Shown: positions 57,396 to 64,000 of the stretch, piece after piece
How the letters are laid out: each line of letters begins with the position of its first letter
How positions within the stretch are numbered: position 1 is the stretch's first letter
Origin: Candidatus Alistipes merdigallinarum
Lineage (GTDB): Bacteria > Bacteroidota > Bacteroidia > Bacteroidales > Rikenellaceae
Direction: 5' to 3'
Length of the DNA: 64,000 nucleotides
Assembly (NCBI GenBank): GCA_019119305.1
Contig: DWXH01000019.1
Coordinates: 62,001 to 126,000, forward strand
The notes under the pieces: model-generated
Databases searched by the model: none
Told to the model about the DNA's origin: nothing
The model's input: the letters and a program-made list of their open reading frames with translations, nothing else
Translations under genes and position numbers: made by a program

Positions 57396-58613
57396 TTATT
57401 CCCACATGTAAAGGATCATGTCGCCCGGATCGACGGTCATTACGGGAGTGTAGGCATCGGCCGGAACGATGGTACCGTCTTTGAGGATGCGTTTGACCTT
57501 CGGATCAGCCGAGAAGATCAGCCGCATGGGAGCTTCGTAATCGCGGTTGATGATCGCCAAAAATTGTTTCCCGTCGTTTTCTAACAGCGATATGACAGCT
57601 CCCGTCCCTTCCGTTTCAAGCACACGGACCGGTTCGGGCAATTTGTCGAGACGGATCGTGCCGCGCGGAATTTTCGGTCCGGTATGGCGCACCCACAGGA
57701 CTTTTGCCCCGACAAAAACACCCGAAAGTGCCTTGATCTCTTGATTCACCTGCCGAACAAGATCGTATGCTACTGTGCGTCTGCCGTCCAAACCGATCGG
57801 CCCGAACTGGTAGTCGAACCCTTCCGAATTGACAGGGGTCCAATAGGTGAAATATTGCAGACCTTGGGCCCCGTATGCCAAATCGCTGAACATCTGAAGC
57901 CGCAAAGTGGCCAAAGTGGGATGCGGATATTTCCAGTGCTGGGTCGACATGGCGAAAGCCCAAAACTCTTTCCCCGCTTTTTTCGCCTCATCCGAAAACT
58001 CTTCCAGATTTTCGTACCACTCTTCTTTCATGCCGTTGTAGGTGATCGGGTAGTGGTCGAACGAGAGGAATTGAACCGGGACTTCGGCTTCAAAACGCGA
58101 AACATATTCCCGGTAACTTTTTACCCCCAAGGCATTCAAATGCTCTTGAGGCCCGTTCGGAAAGAGATTTAAATAACAGAAATGTTTTTGATCGACAGAC
58201 TGTATCTTCTTAGCCCATTCACTCAGAGCGGGAAAATCGCTTGCGAGCGGTTCGTCACGAAGCAGGTATCCTACCGTGGCCGGATGTTTCATGAATCGTT
58301 TTACAGTAGTTTCCGGATCGGATTGCAATTCGGGACAGGCCACAATCAACTTGATCCCTGCCTTTTGGGCTGCATCGAGAGCCTTCTCCATTTGATCTGC
58401 ATTGGAGCATCCCCGCAGATTGATGGTGAATCCCGCCTCTTTCAGCTCTTCGAATCGTTCGACGGTAGCCTCTTCTTCGGGAACCCCGAACCATGCCACG
58501 ATGGGAATCTCCTTTTGCGGGATTTTTTCTTGGGCCGAGAGGCGATTGGATATCAGCAGGCAGAGGAAACAAATAGCTAAAGTCGGATAATGATGGATCT
58601 TTGTAAGATTCAT
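57396..58613 (-). CDS. Secreted GH-A clan-like glycosidase, paralog A
   Basis: 405 aa; TIM-barrel-like motifs GYLLRDEP, LSFDHYPI, WAFAMSTQHW; C-terminal beta domain ending VDPGDMILYMWE. Confidence 0.7.
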   Translation of the reverse strand: MNLTKIHHYPTLAICFLCLLISNRLSAQEKIPQKEIPIVAWFGVPEEEATVERFEELKEAGFTINLRGCSNADQMEKALDAAQKAGIKLIVACPELQSDPETTVKRFMKHPATVGYLLRDEPLASDFPALSEWAKKIQSVDQKHFCYLNLFPNGPQEHLNALGVKSYREYVSRFEAEVPVQFLSFDHYPITYNGMKEEWYENLEEFSDEAKKAGKEFWAFAMSTQHWKYPHPTLATLRLQMFSDLAYGAQGLQYFTYWTPVNSEGFDYQFGPIGLDGRRTVAYDLVRQVNQEIKALSGVFVGAKVLWVRHTGPKIPRGTIRLDKLPEPVRVLETEGTGAVISLLENDGKQFLAIINRDYEAPMRLIFSADPKVKRILKDGTIVPADAYTPVMTVDPGDMILYMWE

Positions 58614-58629
58614 ATCGGTTTGGTCGGAA

Positions 58630-59847
58630 TTAATTCAACATATAGATCATCGCATCTCCCGGATCGACCATCATCGTATCGGAATAGAGCGATGCGTCTA
58701 CGATCGAGCCGTCCTTCATGATCCGTTTCACTCCGGGAGCCAGTTCGATGTGCAGTTGCATGCGGTTTTTGAAATCGCGGTTGACGATTACCAAAAATTG
58801 CTTCTCTTTGTTTTGCAACAGAGAAACGACCGCACCTTCGCCCTCGGTTTCCAGAGCTTTGACCTGTTCGGGCAGTTCGGTCAGGGCGACGGTCCCTTGA
58901 GGAATGGAATCTCCCGTGTGGCGGACGGAAATCACTTCTGCACCTAAAAATACTCCGCTGAGCGCCTGAAGCTCGGTATTCAGCGTTTTGATCTTGTCGT
59001 ACACGTCGGTACGTTTGCCGTCCAGACCGATCGGTCCGTGATGGAAATTCCAATTCGGATTCTTTCCGGGAGTCCAATAGGTAAAGTATTGAAGGCCTTG
59101 TGCTCCATAAGCCAAATTACTGTACATCTGAAGACGGAGATGGCTCAGGTCAGGAATCGGATAGGGATCGTGTGCCGTAGCGAGGGCGAATGCCCAGAAT
59201 GGTTTTCCCGCTTTACGGGCCTCGTCCGAAAATATCTCGAGATTTTCGTACCAGTCCGGACGGTAGTGGTCGCCGACGATCGGGTAGTGGTCGAACGACA
59301 GAAGTTGCAAAGGTACCTCCTGATCGAAACGGTGTACATAATCGCGGTAGCTTTCGGCTTTCAGCATATCTAGCGGTGCGTATGTCGGCAACAGATTCAA
59401 GTAGCAGAAGTGGTTGTCATCGGTTGCCCGGATACGTTTTGCCCAAGCGGCCAGTTCCGGAAAGGCTTCCGTATTCGGTTCGTCCCGCAGGAAGTAGCCA
59501 GCCAATGCCGGGTGATTCATGAAGCGCGTTACCGTCTTTTCGGGCTCTTCGCTCAGTTCCGGACAGGAGATGATGATCTTGATTCCGGCTTGTTCGGCCA
59601 GATCCAGAGCCCGTTCCATTGCATCGGCATCGGGATATCCCGAGAAATGCGTATTGATCCCGATATCTTTCATTTCGAGGAATCGTTCGAGGGTCGTACT
59701 GTCGGCCGGAATGCTGTGCCATGCCAAAATAGGCAGTTCGCCGGTGCTCTCGATTTTCGGGGTTGTAGCCTGGGTGGGTTGAGTTTGCTTTTCGCAACAC
59801 CCTGCTATGCAAAATGCGGCTAATGTAAGTAATAAAGTCTTTTTCAT
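58630..59847 (-). CDS. GH-A clan-like glycosidase lipoprotein, paralog B
   Basis: Start moved to MKKTLLLTLAAFCIAGCCEK (ATG 59847); GYFLRDEP, LSFDHYPI, YGAQGLQYFTYWTP; strongly similar to 57396-58613. Confidence 0.7.
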   Translation of the reverse strand: MKKTLLLTLAAFCIAGCCEKQTQPTQATTPKIESTGELPILAWHSIPADSTTLERFLEMKDIGINTHFSGYPDADAMERALDLAEQAGIKIIISCPELSEEPEKTVTRFMNHPALAGYFLRDEPNTEAFPELAAWAKRIRATDDNHFCYLNLLPTYAPLDMLKAESYRDYVHRFDQEVPLQLLSFDHYPIVGDHYRPDWYENLEIFSDEARKAGKPFWAFALATAHDPYPIPDLSHLRLQMYSNLAYGAQGLQYFTYWTPGKNPNWNFHHGPIGLDGKRTDVYDKIKTLNTELQALSGVFLGAEVISVRHTGDSIPQGTVALTELPEQVKALETEGEGAVVSLLQNKEKQFLVIVNRDFKNRMQLHIELAPGVKRIMKDGSIVDASLYSDTMMVDPGDAMIYMLN

Positions 59848-59866
59848 GGTTTTAGGCGGTTTGGGT

Positions 59867-62644
59867 TTATCTAAGATAAAGCATTTTCTCATCGACCGGT
59901 TTCTCCGTATGTCTCAATCCGGAGGTGAAAGTGTATTTGCCGGAAGCTACCGTATATTTTTCGTATCCGTTTTCAATTCCTTCGTATGTGGCACAAACGC
60001 CTCCTCCATCCACGATAGCCGGTTCGTTATTTTCCATTATAGGTATGTAAACGGTTGCAGTTGAACCAACTGGAACGATGACGGTCATCGAGAACCAAAC
60101 ATCCTGTCTGCACCACTCGATCGAGGCTTTGCCGTAGGGGGTCAGCTTTTCGTAGCGGGCTTCGGTAATGTCGCCTACGGGTTGCGGACGGAAGATGATG
60201 TGTTTGTATCCGGGTTGTTCGGGATCGGCGTTCATACCGGCCAATTTGCGGTAGAACCATGTCAATCCGCCTCCGAACATCGGGTGGTTGCGGGAGTTCT
60301 CTCCGTTCCATTGTTCCCATGTCGTGGTGGCGCCCTGCGCGATCCAGAGTCCGAAACTCGGATAGTCGCGTTTGTTCATCGCCTCGAAAGCAAGATCATT
60401 CAAACCATTGTCGGCCAATACCTCGAAGAAGAATTGGGTGCCGAAGATTCCGGTATCGAAATGTCCGTCGTTGTCGATAATATCCTGTCTGAGTGCGGCG
60501 ATTACCCGGTCGCGGTAGGCTTCGGGAACCCCGATCTTCAGGGCGAAGATATTGCCTCCGTATTTTCCGTAGCTGCCTGTTTCCGGGTTATAGAATTTTT
60601 TATGGAATGCGTCTGCCGTTTTCTCAGCCAGTTCGGCATAGGTTTGGGCATCTTCCTCTTCGCCGAGAGCTTGGGCAGCTTGAGCGGTCAGGTCGGCACA
60701 ACGCCACAGATAGAAGGTATGCACCATATCGGTAGGTGGAAATTCGAATGCCGGACACCAGTCGCCCAGGTTTTTCCATTGGTTTTCCGCCTGCATCAAC
60801 ATGATGCCGTCCGGACCGATCCAGTTTTTCATGAAACGGATCTGCTCTTTCATCGCTTCGAAATTTTCCGATAACATCTGTTTGTCCCCATAGTGGACGT
60901 AGAACTCCCAAGGCATGATGTTCATGGCAGCTCCCCATGCGACTCCACCGCCGCAGCCCGGTTGCCAAGGAGCTCCGTTGGGGACATATCCGGTTTCGGG
61001 ATTCTGTGCTCCCCAGATGTCACGGATCCATTTGTGATAAAAAGCCCCTGCATCCAGATTGTGCATTACGGTTACGCAGGAGACCTGTCCGTCTCCCGTG
61101 TAAGCCGAACGTTCACGGTGCGGACAATCGCTGGCTACACCTCCGTGCATGTTGTCGGTCTGGCTGCGCCACCAGATTCGGTTGATCATATTGAAAAGTT
61201 CGTTCGAACAGGAGAAGTGTCCCGTTGTAGCGACATTCGTATATACCGCTTCGGCGGTCAGTTGGTCCGGATTCAGTTCGCCGGGCCATCCGCTGAGCTC
61301 GACTTCGCGGAATACATACCATGTGAAATGGGTGTGGTAGGATTCGTTACCTTTTCCGCTCAGTGTATAGCTGTTCGACCCGACTGGTGACTCGCAGATG
61401 TATTTGATATCGATCCGCTGTCCTGCATTACCGTTGACATTGTGCAGGTGCAGCCAACCCGAAATCTCTTGTCCGAAATCGACACGGTAGCGACCATCTC
61501 CCAATTTTTCGATGCGGACCGGTTTGAGCCGTTCCATAACCCGATCCGACGGAGCATCCTGTGCGACGAGCTTTCCCTCGGGAGCTTTGCGCAGCGCAAC
61601 AGGTTCCCACGACGAGTCGTCGAATCCCGGAGTGACCCAGCCCGGTTGCTCGAGACGTGCATCATAGTGTTCGCCGGCATAAATCATGTCCGATACGATG
61701 GCACTTTTGCTCGCTTTCCACGAAGCATCACTCGCGATCACCTCTTCCGTCCCGTCCGTATAAGTAATATGGATCTGTCCGATAAAGCGAGGGGATCCGT
61801 AGGCCTGTGTCCAATGAATCAGCGAGTTGAAAAAGCCGTTCCCTAAAATGGCCCCGACAACGTTTTCACCCTGCCGGATCATATGGGTAACATCATATCC
61901 GAGATACATTACACGATATTCCCGGAAATTGTCTTCGACCGAAATTCCTCTTTTTTCCAGACCCGGACGTTTCCCGTAGTTGGTTTGGTTCGGGACGAGA
62001 ACGTCTTCGCTCACTTTCTCTCCGTTCATGTAGAGCTCAAAATAGCCGAGCCCCGTTCCATAGAAGCGGGCCGATGCGATCGGCTTGTCGATTGAGAAGG
62101 TTTTACGTAATAAAGGTGCGGGGGGCGGTGTTTGTTCTCCAGCCTGTTCCAATGATTGGTCGTCTTGCCAGGGAGCTCCGATCCATTTACCTTGCCATTC
62201 GGACGGGTCGAGGATCCCCATGCCCCAATAAGCCGGGGCGCTCCATTCTGACACTTTCCCCTTGTTGTACCAGACCCGGACACGCCACCAGCATACTTGT
62301 CGGGACTGGAGCGGTTTCCCGTCGTATTCGATCAGGATTGACTGGTCGCTTTTGGTCTTTTTGCTGTCCCATAAATCGGCTTTCCCTTCCAGAAGTGCCT
62401 CTTTTGAAGTGGCTACTTGTATCTGCCATGCACTTTGAGAAACTCCGCGTCTGCCTTCGTTGGTCATGTTGATCCACGATAAACGTGGCCGTGCGACATC
62501 TACGACTTCCGGATTTTTCAGGTATTCACAAGTCAGTTCCGTGGGACGGAGACTTCCTGCTGGGGCCTCGGCGGCGGCAGGACTAAGCCATGTTGTCAAG
62601 ACAGAGCATAACAGCAGAAACAGAAAGAGTCGGGGTTTTTTCAT
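59867..62644 (-). CDS. GH78 alpha-L-rhamnosidase
   Basis: 925 aa; RPTELTCEYLKNPEVVDVARPRLSW, YINGEKV-like ELYMNGEKVSEDVLVPNQT, SDCPHRERSAYTGDGQV, YGKASIEWCR. Confidence 0.95.
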   Translation of the reverse strand: MKKPRLFLFLLLCSVLTTWLSPAAAEAPAGSLRPTELTCEYLKNPEVVDVARPRLSWINMTNEGRRGVSQSAWQIQVATSKEALLEGKADLWDSKKTKSDQSILIEYDGKPLQSRQVCWWRVRVWYNKGKVSEWSAPAYWGMGILDPSEWQGKWIGAPWQDDQSLEQAGEQTPPPAPLLRKTFSIDKPIASARFYGTGLGYFELYMNGEKVSEDVLVPNQTNYGKRPGLEKRGISVEDNFREYRVMYLGYDVTHMIRQGENVVGAILGNGFFNSLIHWTQAYGSPRFIGQIHITYTDGTEEVIASDASWKASKSAIVSDMIYAGEHYDARLEQPGWVTPGFDDSSWEPVALRKAPEGKLVAQDAPSDRVMERLKPVRIEKLGDGRYRVDFGQEISGWLHLHNVNGNAGQRIDIKYICESPVGSNSYTLSGKGNESYHTHFTWYVFREVELSGWPGELNPDQLTAEAVYTNVATTGHFSCSNELFNMINRIWWRSQTDNMHGGVASDCPHRERSAYTGDGQVSCVTVMHNLDAGAFYHKWIRDIWGAQNPETGYVPNGAPWQPGCGGGVAWGAAMNIMPWEFYVHYGDKQMLSENFEAMKEQIRFMKNWIGPDGIMLMQAENQWKNLGDWCPAFEFPPTDMVHTFYLWRCADLTAQAAQALGEEEDAQTYAELAEKTADAFHKKFYNPETGSYGKYGGNIFALKIGVPEAYRDRVIAALRQDIIDNDGHFDTGIFGTQFFFEVLADNGLNDLAFEAMNKRDYPSFGLWIAQGATTTWEQWNGENSRNHPMFGGGLTWFYRKLAGMNADPEQPGYKHIIFRPQPVGDITEARYEKLTPYGKASIEWCRQDVWFSMTVIVPVGSTATVYIPIMENNEPAIVDGGGVCATYEGIENGYEKYTVASGKYTFTSGLRHTEKPVDEKMLYLR

Positions 62645-62814
62645 AATTGAATTTCGTTATTCGATTGTACAAAAGTTCCGTACGGGAAACCAAATACAGC
62701 AATATAAAAAACTGTATCTGTCCCGATAGATGACAAATATAAAGATTTTTCTCTTAAATCCGGCGATTAACGTGGATTTAACAGGGCAATGAATGGATAA
62801 AAATGAGGTTTGAA

Positions 62815-64000
62815 TTATGCTGTGCGTCGGGGAACGGTTCTCGGATAGAAAATCCGACGTTCGGAACGGAGCATAAATAGCGCGACGATTGCCGACAACA
62901 AATCGGCACAAGGCAGTGACAACCATACTCCTGTTAATCCGAACCAATGAGAGAAAAAGTACAAAGCCGGAATCAGGAATATGACTTGCCGGGATAGTCC
63001 CATAAATGTAGCCTTGGCGGCTTTGCTGATCGATTGGAAAAAGACCGACGTAACGATTTGGATGCCGATCAAAGGCAATACCATGTAGGCCAGCCGCATC
63101 CCGTCTTTAGCCATTTTGGCCAATTCCGGATCGGTCGTAAAGGCGCGGACCAATATGCCGGGCATGAGCTCAAAAGCTATGAAACCTACCGTAATGATCA
63201 GTGTCGAGATACGTATCGTCAGCAAAAATGTATCTTTCATCCGTTTGTACTTCTGAGCTCCGTAGTTGTATCCGACGATGGGCTGCATTCCCTGGCAGAT
63301 GCCCAATACGAACATGACGATCAAAATACCGAAACTGTTGATGATCCCAAATGCACCTATGGCCAAATCTCCTCCCTCGCGAACCAATTGGTTGTTCATG
63401 ATCACGTTGACAATACTGGCTGCGAAATTCATCGCAAAAGGAGCCATACCGATCGATACGATGTTTCGGATGATCCGCCATTTCGGACGGAAACAGTCCC
63501 TGCGGAAATGAACCGTATGTTTCGGATTGCAAAAATGGGTCATGACGAATACCGAGCTGATGAACATCGAAATGACTGTTGCGATGGCGGCTCCTTTGAT
63601 GCCCATATCGAATCCGAAAATAAAAATCGGATCGAGGATTACATTGAGAACAACTCCGATCAGGATGGTATACATCGATTTTTGCGGGTAACCTGCAGCC
63701 CGCATGATCCCGCTGAAGCTGTAACTGAGGTTGACGAAAATACTGCCCGGAATCACGATCATCAGATAGCTTCTGGCGTATGGTATGGTTTGTTCGCTTC
63801 CGCCGAAGGCATACAAGATTTTATCGATAAACAACATCGACCCACAGGTCAATAGAACAGATAGGGCGAAGGTTAAGAAGAATGCGTTGCCCAAAATATT
63901 CCGGGCCCATTTTTCGTCTTTCATGCCCAAAACGATGGAGATACGGGCCATGGCTCCGACACCGATCAGCGTACCGACGGCCGTGATCAGGGTCATTAGC
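62815..64000 (-). CDS. MATE family efflux transporter, partial (runs off the right edge)
   Basis: GSIFVNLSYSFSGIMRAAGYPQKSMYTILIGVVLNVILDPIFIFGFDMGIKGAAIATVIS; N-terminal helices missing. Confidence 0.93.
   Translation of the reverse strand, partial: LMTLITAVGTLIGVGAMARISIVLGMKDEKWARNILGNAFFLTFALSVLLTCGSMLFIDKILYAFGGSEQTIPYARSYLMIVIPGSIFVNLSYSFSGIMRAAGYPQKSMYTILIGVVLNVILDPIFIFGFDMGIKGAAIATVISMFISSVFVMTHFCNPKHTVHFRRDCFRPKWRIIRNIVSIGMAPFAMNFAASIVNVIMNNQLVREGGDLAIGAFGIINSFGILIVMFVLGICQGMQPIVGYNYGAQKYKRMKDTFLLTIRISTLIITVGFIAFELMPGILVRAFTTDPELAKMAKDGMRLAYMVLPLIGIQIVTSVFFQSISKAAKATFMGLSRQVIFLIPALYFFSHWFGLTGVWLSLPCADLLSAIVALFMLRSERRIFYPRTVPRRTA

Noticed and set aside
63034-63855. 273-aa plus-strand ORF
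   Set aside because: Antisense to the MATE gene; composition is that of complementary membrane-protein codons.

Overview
A ~64 kb chromosomal window from a Bacteroidota (Bacteroidales-like) genome. The evidence is SusC/SusD genes, GldH, PSP1/RicT-like, DUF4290, DUF4954 and DUF2023 families, and TAnnTTTG-type -7 promoter boxes. Gene density is high, and I saw no phage, transposon, rRNA or CRISPR signature. Main blocks: (1) a putative beta-1,2-glucan utilisation locus (GH3 partial, GH144-like, SusD, SusC; 1-6850, minus); (2) a phosphoesterase/beta-propeller fusion, an enlarged PurF-like protein and DsbD; (3) a tRNA-Met(CAT) with a long purine-rich leader, then a flavodoxin-DUF2023 pair; (4) SulP, a lipoprotein, a gate-domain transporter, DUF4954, Der, a degenerate GH2-like protein, RlmH and GltX; (5) an orphan sigma54-type response regulator without a DNA-binding domain and with a variant GAFTGA loop; (6) DUF4290-SmpB; (7) a HEAT/double-DUF1080 protein with a Tat-exported Gfo/Idh oxidoreductase (3-keto-glycoside type chemistry); (8) an LpxA-like gene behind an RND tripartite efflux operon whose promoter carries an inverted-repeat candidate operator; (9) a compact peptidoglycan/MurNAc salvage cluster (MurQ, MurK-like kinase, HGSNAT-like membrane protein, amidase with golvesin insert, SSS symporter, PepT, OPT transporter); (10) TrmB, GldH, RicT-like; (11) a glycosidase operon with GH78 and two tandem GH-A-like paralogs; (12) a partial MATE transporter. 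All calls come from reading motifs in the translations. No database search was run.
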